Below, one piece after another: positions 12,280 through 23,154 of a stretch of DNA of 64,000 bases (positions are counted from its first letter, which is position 1; each line of letters starts with the position of its first letter). A program made the translations under genes and the position numbers. The notes below the pieces were generated by a model. That model searched no databases and was not told the origin of the DNA. It saw only the letters and a program-made list of their open reading frames with translations. The DNA comes from Pyrrhoderma lamaoense (lineage: Eukaryota; Basidiomycota; Agaricomycetes; Hymenochaetales; Hymenochaetaceae), in contig NBAZ01000006.1 in assembly GCA_002794735.1 (NCBI GenBank), positions 744,001-808,000 on the forward strand, read 5' to 3'.

Positions 12280-14779
12280 TTAGTAGATATCATCGTCGTC
12301 AATATCAACATTACCACCATCGTCGCTATGATCTGACCACCTAGCACCTTCATCTGTCATATAGTTCGCACTATGTGCATTACTAAATGAAGTATTATGA
12401 GTACCGTCGTCCGAGTCATCGATATCACTATAGTCTCTAAAGAACAGATATGCTCGTCTACGAAGGTCTTCATCATGGTCCGAACTAGAGGAAAGTATAG
12501 AGTTAATCATAAGGTTAGACAACCATTCAGAGAAATAGACTCAACCCATTTATCACCGGAGAGGAATGTTCATAATCTTCCTCGTCATCGTCATCAGATA
12601 GACTACCTCCTCGAGTAAACAATGAACGGATGGCTCTACGACGCTCGGCTAGCCTAAAAAGTCTATGATCCACGAAAGAAAAAAAGAAACCATACACAAG
12701 CATAAGAAATATAGTGGTAGAAGATATTTCATAGGAGAAATTCTCTACTTACTGCTCTTCAGCTTCTTCTTCTTCGTCATCCGACAAAACGACGCGAGTT
12801 CTTCCACGACTTGGTCGACTCAAAGTTCTTTTTATCCAAGTATAAGGGCAGGAGAGATGAAATAACAACAAAAAAGAGCGAGTTATAAACAGGTAATCAA
12901 TATAAAAGAGTTTTAAGTTTTTACCGATCGAATTCACTTACTCTTCTTCACCATCACCCGATTCAGCGGATTCGATAATAGCATGAGAACGAGCTGCCCG
13001 TCTACCAACAGCCCCCCTTCTCCTGATATCCTGTGAAGATGACATTGCCTCATCGTCCGAGCTCCCAAGCGTAATCGGTGGTGGATCCATGTCCACTCCC
13101 GGAGAGTTTCGTTCCGATCCAGCAACAGCAACAGCGCTAGACCTCGCATTTGAAAGCCTCCTCTCAGAATTCCCAGGCCGTACAGCACGCGGAGAAGAGT
13201 CAAAAAGCCTGGCTACTCTACTTCTCCCTTCGTATTCCGGATCCTGGTCAGAATCGTTATCCTGGTTATGAAGTGAGTTTGCTTCAGCCGCGGAATGATA
13301 TTCTACCCCATTCTCGTCGTCATCGTCGTCGATGAAACTACTCTCATAGCCATCCTCGTCCCCTGTACGTATATTAAGACCCATGCGACGTTCAAACCAA
13401 CTGGTTGCGGAAAAAGGGAAATGAGTAGGTAGTATACGTTCTTGAAACGAGTGATCTGCAAGGATATAATCTTGAGCATCCATCCAAGCTATTTCCGCGC
13501 GTTCCTCGATGTCACTGTTAAGGCTATCATCGTCGCTGTCATTATGATGTCCGGGAAACACCCTTCCACAGCTTGTGCATTGTCCATTCCAGACCTCGTT
13601 GAAGCAGGATGTACAACGATACACTTGATCTTCTTCGTCAAAAAATCCTCTCTCTTCATTTAGGAAAGCCGTTTCAAGACTATTTGGAACCGGAAGTATC
13701 CTTGCCTGAGCATCGTCCCTAGAGAATACACCTTTCCAAGCTTCTGCACCTGCTGGTTCCTGTGCAGAATCCTCTTCCCTCGTTTCTAGTGTAGGGAACA
13801 CTTGAGTTGCAATATTTGATTTACTTGCAATCAGATGAGAAACAATGTCCTTTATACCCCAGGCTTCAATGGGCGCCTCCCTGATATCAGCTCTACAATG
13901 GGGACAGTTTTTTTTCTTCATGATTAACAAAGGCGCGCCACGGGCGAGTAGTTGAGGCTCATCAGGGTCAAAGTTCGCTATCAGTTCCGGAGGCGGAGGC
14001 TGAGGTATGTGCTGTGGAACAGCTCTAAACCAAGAAAGTAGGCTAGAATAGTAAGTAAGGGGTGTGAGCCACATGTTCGATGAGATATAAGAAGAAGAGA
14101 TACGGACCAGCTATAGCAAGCTGTATGACCACATGGCGCCAAAGTATACGGTCTATACATGGGCTCTAGGCATATTTGACAAGTTAACGAGGGTGCAAGT
14201 TGCTCCATAAATAATTTGTGTGCGCTAAGAGCCTGGATTATCGGGTGATCTTCTTCAGTAATCCGTGAAAGAAATTTTTGTACATGAGGTGAGACTCACG
14301 GTTTCTTGATTCTGCACTTGCTCCCTTAAAGAAGTCAGTTCTTTCTCCTTCTCTTCATCAAGAGTTTCTTCCGGGATAACCTCCTTCTCCTTCCCCTGAT
14401 GATATTCAGAAGTATTATATGAGTATGGATGCGATATCAGTGAGACAGTGGTAATCACCTTTGGAGAACTGTTTCCGGTAGAATTACTATTACTTTTGAT
14501 GATCGAAGTATTCAAATTTCTAGTGATAGCTTTAGTGACCGATATCTTCTTCTTTCTCCTCTTTCGTCTATGCACCTCTACTGAGACTGATCGTGTTCTC
14601 ATTGCCGTATTTCCAGCTTCAGAAGTAAAGTTGTCCTTTGGGTTCGCCGTTATTGTTACTAGTGTTTCAGATTCAGAAAGCGACGCTGATGCTGGACGTT
14701 TATGTATCGATTTTAACCTTTCCTGTGCAGACTCTATAGATACAGATGAACCTGAGGCGTGAACTGGTAAATTAGCCAT
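12280..14779 (-). CDS. RING-finger protein, probable E3 ubiquitin ligase with acidic C-terminal tail
   Basis: From the ATG at 14779 about 160 Ser/Lys-rich residues with a basic R-R-K-R-R-K-K-K cluster (candidate nuclear signal) lead into a Glu-rich, possibly coiled stretch. After an intron (about 14235-14300) comes a RING start: C-Q-I-C ... C-G-H-T-A-C-Y-S, spliced (about 14050-14110) to C-L-L-S-W-F. The last ligand pair C-P-H-C-R follows after a 35-residue insertion, giving a C3HC4-type ligand set with a long internal loop. Further on, C-T-S-C-F ... Q-C-T-S-C-G forms a second four-Cys cluster. The rest is a Ser/Asp/Glu-rich tail in several small exons, ending at TAA 12280-12282. RING proteins of this kind pass ubiquitin from an E2 to a substrate; the substrate cannot be read here. 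The frame is intact throughout the 378-codon exon at 12938-14074. Confidence 0.8.
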
Positions 14780-15064
14780 TAAAGCTGAAGAGATTAAGCC
14801 GTGTCGAGATCAAAGTAGTATTAGCAACAACTAACAATATTAAATTGAACTGCACGCGTCTAGAAACCCGTCACGTTGTGACAGTCAAGTACTAAATTTA
14901 GAAACCGCTAGCTAGTACTCTTCTGACTATCGATTGATAGCGAAATCATGCACCATCACTATTCTAAAATAATAATCGTGCACATGAGATCATGCACCAT
15001 GGGTATATAAGATTTTTGTGTTACAAAAATATAAGATATGTTATTTTGTATCCGGGATTTTTTT

Positions 15065-17128
15065 TTAGTTTTGCATATGCTTAGCCAAAGATGCAACAAA
15101 TGCACAACGCTCCGCATCTTTCCCCTCATCCTCCACAAACATCCCACTTATTGTCGTCGAGTTATCTGGATCCTGTTGTAAGACAATTCTTTGCTTATTC
15201 GAGAACTCCGGCCATTCGGGGGATCGCGCAAGCCGATAAGTATTCGGATTCTTATCTCGGACGAACGAAAGCCAATAAGCAATCAATTCCTCAGAGAACG
15301 CAGTCTCGACTTCATTTAAACCTGTGAATACGGTACTTCCGTTTGTTCTTTAGATCGTACAATTAGTGACCTTATGTTCTCCTATGAATAAAAGATACAT
15401 ACCCCGTATTTGTACCCAAGAACATCATCCAGTTTTCGGCAGCATGTTCAGTGATCCCTGGTTCGCCTTGAGTGGGATTAGGTTGGTTGTAGCGATAAGT
15501 CCACGCCTTAGTGTATTCCACACCTGCTCCACCCACAACCTCTCGCTTGTGTAAAAGTTAAGCGATGTTATGTTTTATTATTGATACGGATAATCTTACT
15601 CCGCAACGTAGCATGGGGTCCCCGGTGGCGGTCCTTACCCATTCGTCTTCACTAGAGAACTGGGATCGATCATATACCCGATTAAAGGCTTCAATCTCCT
15701 CCTCTGTCAGTAAAGGATAAGACTCTTGCAAGAAGAGGGTTATATTATCGGTTGATGTAATAGACTCATTGCTCGTAGAACTGTAAATACGGGCAAGCCA
15801 CCAGATCAGAGAAAAAGTACAAAGAACATCAGATATATGCATACCCAGCAATCAGAGGGACGCGAGCAAAATTACCCAGACCAAATGCGGGGGTAGGCGT
15901 ATCGGTTATAATAGAACCATCCACAACGGGGCGCCATTTGATGTAAAGAGAACCAGTACTATAAATAAGAAAAAGCATCAGGAATAGTACTGGTTAATAG
16001 TCTATCTAGTTGTAACTTGTCTCGACGTACAAGTTTGCACCAGCATCCTGTGCCCGAGCAAGGGCACTCACGGATGCACCCCTAAGGCAACTTACTGTCT
16101 CTTGCAGAGAACCCAAACTACCGCATCCAGCTTGTTCTGCATAGAATTCGAAGAGTGGCTAGATAAGATTGATAAGCCCATAAGAATCAGAGGATGATAA
16201 CACGTGGATTTGAAATTCACCTTCTGCTGTTCGGGTTTCGGAATTGCTTCTCTGTCTGTACTCTGAGCTATCGCACCAGAGAATAAACCATCGTCCCCAG
16301 ATGCAACCAAATGAAGTTCCACGCTCCCACCTCCTGCGCTCTCACCATTGATGGTCACCTGTTCAGGATCACCCCCAAACGCGGCAATATTGTCATGTAC
16401 CCACTGCAACGCAAGTTGTTGGTCTCTAAACCCTGCGTTCAGATCTGCCATTGACGAAGAAACAAAATCAGGGTGTGCTAAGAAACCAAAAGAATCAAGC
16501 CGGTAGTAGACAGAAACGACCACGACATTTGGTGATTGATTGATCCAGTGATCGAAAGGCCAGTTACGAGGGTTACCATAAACATAGCCTTGAACATGTT
16601 TTATGAATATATTATGAGTACAATGTTCAGGGGATAGTTTATATAGGGCTGACCTCCACCATGGATATAAAATAGAACAGGGACTAAAATATGCAATGGA
16701 CCATAAGAAATAGAGTCATTATACTGCCAACACCACCTACGTTTGCTTCTAGACGTCGCATTTACCGGCGTATAGATGTTAACCTTCAGACAGTCTTCAC
16801 TGCCTGCCCCTCCAGCATCACCTTCTCCAATACTACCTTGTATACAGAAATCTGGATACTGGGTAGCATCAACAATACTGTCCCCATCGTTTTCTCTAAT
16901 TTTATCTGTGTCAAGAGCAACAGGGGCCCTAAAACGCAAGTCCCCGACAGGAGGCTCTGCGTATGGTACACCAAGGAAGGCAACACTATAAGGAGCGGTG
17001 AAGTTACCCTTGTACTTTGCGTATCCCGTGTCTACAACATATGATTCTTCAGCGCTCTGGGCAATCGCTGCCAGACTCAGGCTACAGACAAAGCCAAGAA
17101 GTAGGTGACGAAGTGTAGAGATGACCAT
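15065..17128 (-). CDS. Secreted type-B carboxylesterase / lipase-like alpha/beta hydrolase
   Basis: Hydrolyses carboxylic esters, probably outside the cell. The N-terminus has a short polar start, then a hydrophobic L-L-L-G-F-V-C-S-L-S-L-A-A-I-A stretch, a likely signal peptide. ATG at 17128 is chosen; the codon two before it is GTG. Family marks in order: F-L-G-V-P-Y-A-E-P-P-V-G-D-L-R-F, E-D-C-L-K-V-N-I-Y-T-P, oxyanion-hole H-G-G-G (split by an intron), nucleophile elbow G-E-S-A-G-G-G-S (about 16340), an acidic segment P-L-L-T-E-E-E, and a C-terminal I-T-E-H-A-A-E-N-W that supplies the expected catalytic His (about 15430). Length, about 560 residues after removing seven or so introns, fits the COesterase family. 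Natural substrate is unknown. No frame break was found. Confidence 0.85.
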
Positions 17129-17631
17129 GTTCACACTAGTTCAGATCCCTCACCGGCAGTAGCTAGCTTATATCTTATTTCTCCAACAACATTCTCAGAA
17201 ACATACATCATCATACCGGTCAGATGTGATCCGCATAGTATCATGAGGCTTGCGGGGTAGATGAGGGATGTAAGAGTTTATGCGTTTTGAACCCGAGAGT
17301 GGCAGCCGGACATTAGCAGGCGCGGCCACGTTCACCCGTCCACCAATCCAAAGCTCTGATCACTGCCGCCGAAGTTCTGAAATAAGTTTCTCCCGTTCAT
17401 CATGTGGTCACAAAAAAGAGTTAAGAGAATCATTGTATATTTCTAAGAATGTTTGTAGAGTATATGTATTATAATCTGCTATATGTGTCGAAATTAAGTA
17501 TCTCATAGGAAGCTTGAAGCATGAGGTTCATACCTAAGTTACGAATCAGCTGGTCCTCCCTGACCTTATTAATTCATCCAATTTTTTAAGACCCATAGAC
17601 TAGAGTTTTCGTTTCCATTGAAGAGATATTT
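17129..17631. other. Intergenic, about 0.5 kb
   Basis: Upstream flank of the carboxylesterase and downstream flank of the next minus-strand gene. The 64-codon open frame at 17280-17474 shows no protein character. No promoter element could be assigned with confidence. Confidence 0.4.
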
Positions 17632-18649
17632 CTATGACCTCTTTTCTTCCAAAAGAGATGCCTTTATTTTCTCCAAGAGAGACTCAGTTAGTTGGCATAC
17701 ACCATCAGAAGTAACAAGTCGGTAGCTCGGCATAGGCTCATACGTTTCCGGAATTATCTGCCCTTCCTCGACACGAACTGAAGCAAGAATGTCATCTGCA
17801 TCAGGAATACGTCCAAGAGGCGGAGGATTTCTCTGGTCTAGAATGCAAATATGGTGAGTAAGTAGTTCTTTTCATATCTGTTGACAAAGAATATGACTTA
17901 CCAAAAACATGCATCCATCCGCTCTGCGTTTGAACGGCATGATTAACCCATATTTCATCTTCAATGAGTCCTTCTTTCACCGTTTTATGAAGTAATTTTA
18001 CGAAGGCATCTAGATAATACATGTCAGATATTCATTCAATATACGAATACCAAGAAATTCCCAGAATATCAGACACATGATATGGGGTACTTTAATCTAA
18101 AGCGAGAACTCACCATTTGGTATGAAAGTATCTAGACCCGAATTTTCATTCGCAGGAAGTAAACCAAGCACAGCAGGACTCCGTATACTTGAAGGTCGAG
18201 ATTCCAAGAAGCTCAAAGCAAAAACCGGCATGTGACCAAAGTTCTGGTCATCTTCAAATATATGATAAAAAAGTGATGGATGTGATTCATCTTTTTCTGC
18301 TGTATACACATTTGCATTCGAGCGAACTTCAGTAGATCCTATGACGAATAGACCTGAGAAATCGATTTTTTTAGGAAATGATATAAAACCCACTCAAACT
18401 TCTTAGTCCCAGCGCGAAACTTTGAGGACGAAAATATCTTGGTAAACCTTGTGTTCTGAAGAATTGCGTGGAACGAGCTAAAGTTGTATTTCGGCTCGAA
18501 GGAGTGCAACCGTGAAACGTTCTCCCTATTGACAAAATTTCACCTCTAGATCTTAAGGAAACCAAGGATTGATATCTCCCATTTCGTAGGGAGTTTTTTG
18601 GGACGATGGACCGTGCTTGGTAGTTTTTGAATAAAGACAAAGCAAACAT
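17632..18649 (-). CDS. Conserved-looking hypothetical protein with likely mitochondrial presequence
   Basis: I do not recognise the family. Four exons give about 265 residues. The first about 90 residues are rich in Arg, Ser and Phe/Leu with almost no acids (M-F-A-L-S-L-F-K-N-Y-Q-A-R-S ...), which is what a mitochondrial targeting sequence looks like. The globular part begins after an intron at about 18367-18405 with a hydrophobic strand L-F-V-I-G-S-T-E-V and continues with H-I-F-E-D-D, F-I-P-N-G-E-F and W-V-N-H-A-V-Q-T-Q-S-G-W-M-H-V-F. It ends in a charged Leu/Lys/Glu helix at TAG 17632-17634. All junctions keep frame. Location is inference from composition; function unknown. Confidence 0.7.
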
Positions 18650-19018
18650 GGAGGCCGGGTTGGCTGCCTAGTCGAATTGTGACGTACACGTACCTGAAAT
18701 CAATTCAGTCTAACTACTAGTAATTAGTATTACCAATTTGAATCTGTTCACATACCTACACATGATTTAAATCATGAAGATAGTAGTACAACCCGCACAC
18801 TTTTAATCTCAATTTACATGTAAAAATCATTCTTATAATAATATAAAGAACATGTATTTTATCCATCCTATCCGGCTATTACAATACAGTAATGACAGAG
18901 TAAACGATATGAGATTCAAGCGTAGTTGATCGTACACTTTTTCCCCAACAAAAATAACAGTTGACAATAAGAGTTCCTTGTACACTTAGTAGGCATACAT
19001 TGAGTGGTTTTGATACAT
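18650..19018. other. Intergenic, about 0.37 kb
   Basis: AT-rich spacer between the start of the mitochondrial-type protein gene and the stop of the GMD gene (both minus strand). It must contain the promoter of the former and the 3'UTR of the latter. Nothing specific seen. Confidence 0.4.
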
Positions 19019-20522
19019 CTAATTCTGATCCTCGACGAGGTTCATTGAAGCCTGGAGATCAGCCTCGACCATCTCCCTGACTAGCGAATCGAAATCGACG
19101 ACACGCTTCCAACCGAGTTTCTGCTCAGCTTTTGTTGGGTTACCAAGTAAGAGACTTGATAGTAAGAGGAGGCAAAGTCAGATTCCACGGCTTCAAGGGA
19201 AGTACATTTCATGGTTTTGTGAAAGAAGGACTTACTCGACTTCTGCAGGTCTGAAGTAACGAGAGTCGACCTTCACAATGACCTTTCCAGTCTTAACATC
19301 AATGCCTTCCTCTTGCTCACCAGCACCTCTCCACCTTTTCACAATACAAATAAGTAATATGCGTTTATACTTATATTTAGAAATTCTTACTGGATATCAA
19401 TGTCGAGTACCTTGAACGCCTTCTCTACGAACTCGCGGACTGGGTGTGTTTCACCCGTAGCTAGGACAAAGTCCTCTGGCTCTTCCTGCTGCAGGATGCG
19501 CCACATACCCTCAACGTAGTCCTTTGCTACAAATTGAGATTATTCCCTCTACCTCCAAGATACACAAAGTATTGTAAGGGACATACCATGTCCCCAATCA
19601 CGACGAGCATCAATGTTTCCGAGGTACAAGCACTGCTGTTTGCCGAGCTTAATATCTGCAGCCGCACGGGATATCTTTCTTGTAACAAAAGTCCGGCCTC
19701 TCCTGGGACTTTCATGGTTGAATAAGATTCCATTACATGCAAACATCCCATATGCTTCTCGATAGTTTACAGTAATCCAGTATGAATAGAGTTTGGCACA
19801 TCCATATGGACTACGAGGGTAGAAAGGAGTCTTCTCGCTCTGCGGTGTCTCGACTACTTTCCCGTACAATTCTGAGGTTGACGCTTGATAGAATCGTACA
19901 TGTTTCTGAAGTCCACATGTACGGATTGCATCAAGCAAACGAAGTGTGCCGAGCCCATCAACATCACCCGTGTACTCGGCCATCTCGAAGGAGACTTTGA
20001 CATGCGATTGAGCACCAAGATTGTATACTTCGGTCGGTTGCACATTCGCAATGATGTAAACGAGGTTCGTGCTATCCCCCAGGTCACCATAGTGCAACTT
20101 GAACTTATTCGGACCTGAACAAAGAAGACGTAGTTATTATCGGACCAATAGCACGCGAAAGTGTATACCCACGCTCGTGTTGATCTTCGTAGAGATGGTG
20201 GAGACGACCTGTGTTAAAGCTTGACGACCGACGGATGATACCGTGCACTTCATAGCCCTTTTCAAGAAGAAGTTCGGTCCTGTTGTTTTCCGAGTATAAA
20301 CCGCTTTAAGCTTCTTTTCTTTATACAAAAGTCATGCCATTAGTATGTACGTACAAGTATGAACCATCCTGGCCGGTAATTCCTGCGATGACATTTTAAG
20401 ATTAGATGTGAGACGACAAGTGAATAAATGCACATGCCTGAAATAAGTGCGACTTTGCGTTTTCTATATTCTTCCACTGAAGGAACACGAATTCCAAAAG
20501 GAGGGTTGATAGTGTCAGCCAT
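19019..20522 (-). CDS. gmd: GDP-mannose 4,6-dehydratase
   Basis: Converts GDP-mannose to GDP-4-keto-6-deoxymannose, the first step to GDP-L-fucose (or GDP-rhamnose), in the cytosol with bound NADP. After about 25 N-terminal residues the protein shows the Rossmann start [14 protein letters not shown], then [12 protein letters not shown], the D-L-G-D strand, the catalytic T/S-S-E-L-Y-G element, Y-x-x-x-K as S-P-Y-G-C-A-K, the [10 protein letters not shown] loop and R-R-D-W-G-H near the C-terminal third. Stop TAG is at 19019-19021. Six introns or so; the first (20383-20437) has a GC donor. No frame break. A GDP-L-fucose synthase gene 12 kb to the right makes the fucose route the likely use. Confidence 0.95.
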
Positions 20523-21218
20523 TATCAGATGGTGGTGGAGTTTTATTTTACAGCTGTCACTTGCTGTGGATGGCAAAGGGGAAAGACGAGAAGAAGGTGT
20601 AAAACATGCGTGTGCTGCTAATTGTATAGTTAGGGCGCCCCTTCCTAATTAAGCTAGCCGAGATTAGAGTTTGATACTTGATAAGTCTCTTTGTAGGCGC
20701 TTTTTTCAACGAAATCTGCCTCGAAGTTGATATTTTGAAACTAGAATCAATCATTTTCTCAGTCTATCTTGCTTGTCGATGCTTCTATCATTCAAAAAAG
20801 ACAACTGTGTCGCACTTTGACATCGAAACAGCATGCGCTTGACCGACGGTTACTACTAACAGTGCCTCCCCGACAGTCTTCCATACCATTCAATCCCCAG
20901 AGGGACTGTACCCGTAACATGCAATAGAGCATCGCCAGCTCAAAATTCTCATTAACTTCTGAAAACCTTCAAGGGTCTTGTAAACATGGCGCTCGTAACT
21001 GGCTAAGACTGTCTATAAAAGAGGTAGATAGATTGTCCCCGTACTCCATCCCAATCCTTTCCAACTTCTCTCTCTTTACCTTGGGCCTGGTGCTCCGTAT
21101 CACTCTCTAATAATCTCTCTAACACTTCTCTGTTGATAATCTTTTCGATAACTAGAACCTAACTCCGATCTGATTCATAATCAGTAATCTTCACCCCATC
21201 AAAGAGTAACTTTCAACA
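20523..21218. promoter_or_regulatory. Divergent promoter region, GMD (minus) and Egh16-like gene (plus)
   Basis: About 0.7 kb separate the two start codons. A TATAAAA at 21014-21020, roughly 200 bases before the ATG of the Egh16-like gene, is a good TATA box. It is followed by a pyrimidine-rich stretch (about 21045-21130), as is common before transcription starts of strongly expressed fungal genes. No equivalent element was picked for GMD. Confidence 0.5.
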
Positions 21219-22525
21219 ATGTTCTTCAAAGTGCAATTAGCTTCTCTTGCTGCTCTTGCTATTTCAGTTGTTCAAGTTCAGGCTCATGGAACTATTACCG
21301 CTATCAAAGGAGCCAATGGTATAAATGGCCAAGGGTACGTTAATTGTATAAAGCGAGTATTCTAAGTACTGTGGCTAACATCCCTTTGAACTATAAGTTT
21401 TGGTATCATAGCATCAACTCCCCGTAATGGCGCACTTCCAGTGCCATTTGAGGTCTGACATCTGCTCTCTATGGAATTGAGAGTCAATTCTCATGCTTTA
21501 TTAAATTTTGCAGCAAGACACAAGTATTATCCGAGATCTTGAAATCAATACTGGAAAAACAGGTGTTTGTGGCCGAACAAAGGCAGGCGGAAACAATGAT
21601 GTTGCAGAGCAACTATCTGGTAAATAAATATATGTTATCTCATAACAGGATTAAATAACGAACTGATTCTTCCTGTCTTTTGCAGCCGCTTCTCAAGGCG
21701 GACTTCCTTCCGCTTCAGCTGATGGACTCGTTACCATGACTCTGCATCAAGTTAACCAAGATGGAGCTGGGTATGTTATTGAAGATACTGAAAGGCTTCA
21801 ACATGATATTAATACAATGATTACAGACCATACACTTGTGATGTCTCAGGAGATGGAGGAGCAACTTTCAACAACGCTGACGTTGTACAAAACGTCCCTG
21901 GATTCGCTAGTCTCAGTCCTGCAACAGCAACAGACTTTACTCTTGTAGCTAAGATGCCTACGTATGTTTCTCTAATACATCTCTCACCTCCTAAGAACGA
22001 GATGTCTTATTCTCCTTTATGGAAATTTTCTCCTAAATTCTATCACACAGGGGTATGGCCTGCACAGCTGGACCGAATGGCGATGGTTGTATAATGCGAT
22101 GCCGCAACTCCGCCATTGCTGGTCCCTTTGGATCCTGCGTAGCCGTTACTAATGGCCAGTCCACCTCGAACACAACTGCGGTTACTGACGAAGCTGCTGA
22201 ATCGTAAGTACTAGTACTATATAGCACATGTGCATAGTTCATCTAGAATTTAAACTCAAATTATATTTCTTTTAGAACAAATACTGCTTCTAGTTCCCTT
22301 GCTACAGGTACTGCAACAGGTTCAGGCACTGATTCGCCGGCCGCTGCAGCAGGGGATGATGACGCTACCGATGAAGGAACGGGTATTGGTGCCGGAATTC
22401 AAAAAGCTGCAAGCGGATTTCTTGGCAAACTAGGAGGATTAGGAAAAGGATTAGGAGGCCAGAAGAAACGCTATCTCTCTTCTCGAATCATCGGTAAGCG
22501 GGATGAGAAATGGTTGGCTGCATGA
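21219..22525 (+). CDS. Egh16-like secreted protein (GEgh16/MAS-type family)
   Basis: Small secreted protein of the Egh16-like family; members in plant-infecting fungi are made on the surface of infection structures, and their biochemical function is unknown. The first 22 residues are a clear signal peptide ending V-Q-A before H-G-T-I-T-A-I-K-G-A-N-G. Family features follow: G-F-G-I-I, T-P-R-N-G, a D-T-S-I-I-R-D segment, C-G-R-T-x-A-G-G-N-N-D, the H-Q-V-N-Q-D-G-A-G motif, and Cys-rich G-M-A-C-T-A-G-P-N-G-D-G-C-I-M-R-C-R-N. The last exon is a Ser/Thr/Ala/Gly-rich linker and a basic tail with two K-R sites that could be cut by a Kex2-type protease. Six introns, the frame intact from ATG 21219 to TGA 22523-22525. 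A TATA box lies about 200 bases upstream. Confidence 0.85.
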
Positions 22526-22719
22526 GAGTAAAGAGCTTCATTAAGCATACAGTTCCTTGCTATGTTATGTCTAGTTGCTAGTGCTTGTTCTCTTCTTGTA
22601 GTTCTATCGATCTATTTTTGTACCATTACTCAACTAAAAGCTTAGAGATGAAGATGAGACATAAACAAGAACATTTGTGATCTAAGACCGGCAAGTGGGT
22701 GGCTAAAACAAAAATTAAT

Positions 22720-22800
22720 GGGCCGAGCTGGGGATCGAACCCAGGGTCACCTGCAAGTTTAACACCCAAAGCAGGTATCTTACCACTAGACCACACGGCC
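22720..22800 (-). tRNA. tRNA-Pro(UGG) with a 9-base intron
   Basis: On the minus strand the sequence starts GGCCGTG at 22800 and ends CTCGGCC plus discriminator C at 22720. The D-arm contains TGGTCTAGTGGTAA (A box), and the T-arm is CTGGG-TTCGATC-CCCAG (B box). The anticodon stem is CCTGC/GCAGG around a 16-base loop. Taking anticodon TGG and the usual intron site one base 3' of it leaves a 9-base intron, TGTTAAACT. Discriminator C and the GGCCGTG/TGGTCTAG start agree with eukaryotic tRNA-Pro. One acceptor-stem pair (position 6 with 67) is T-T as read. Confidence 0.92.
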
Positions 22801-23154
22801 GCTTGAGACTTGGACTTTACGGCCAGATTCGACTAGAAAAACAACATCATCAACATTATCATCAGAACAAACAACTGAAACCACATGACTACGTAGTTCC
22901 TCTTCTCTTATAAACGAGCTTACATACATTGAAAGCAAGAATACAAACATAAAACTCGTTGCATCATGATTATACGGAACAATTGGGTACAGGAGTTAGC
23001 AAGCACAAGTACGTAGGAATAAGGTGGTATATAACATAACCCAAGGAATCAACCTTCGGTAGGGAGAGTAATACGTCTAAGTATAAAGATTGGAAAAGGA
23101 GGATGAAGAACCTGAGGAATAAAGTAAAGTATTCAAAAAATGCATATAAGAAAT
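22801..23154. other. Intergenic, about 0.35 kb
   Basis: Spacer between the 5' end of the tRNA gene and the stop codon of the Dgk1-type gene; both are transcribed from the minus strand. It probably holds the 3'UTR of the kinase gene. No other structure seen. Confidence 0.4.
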
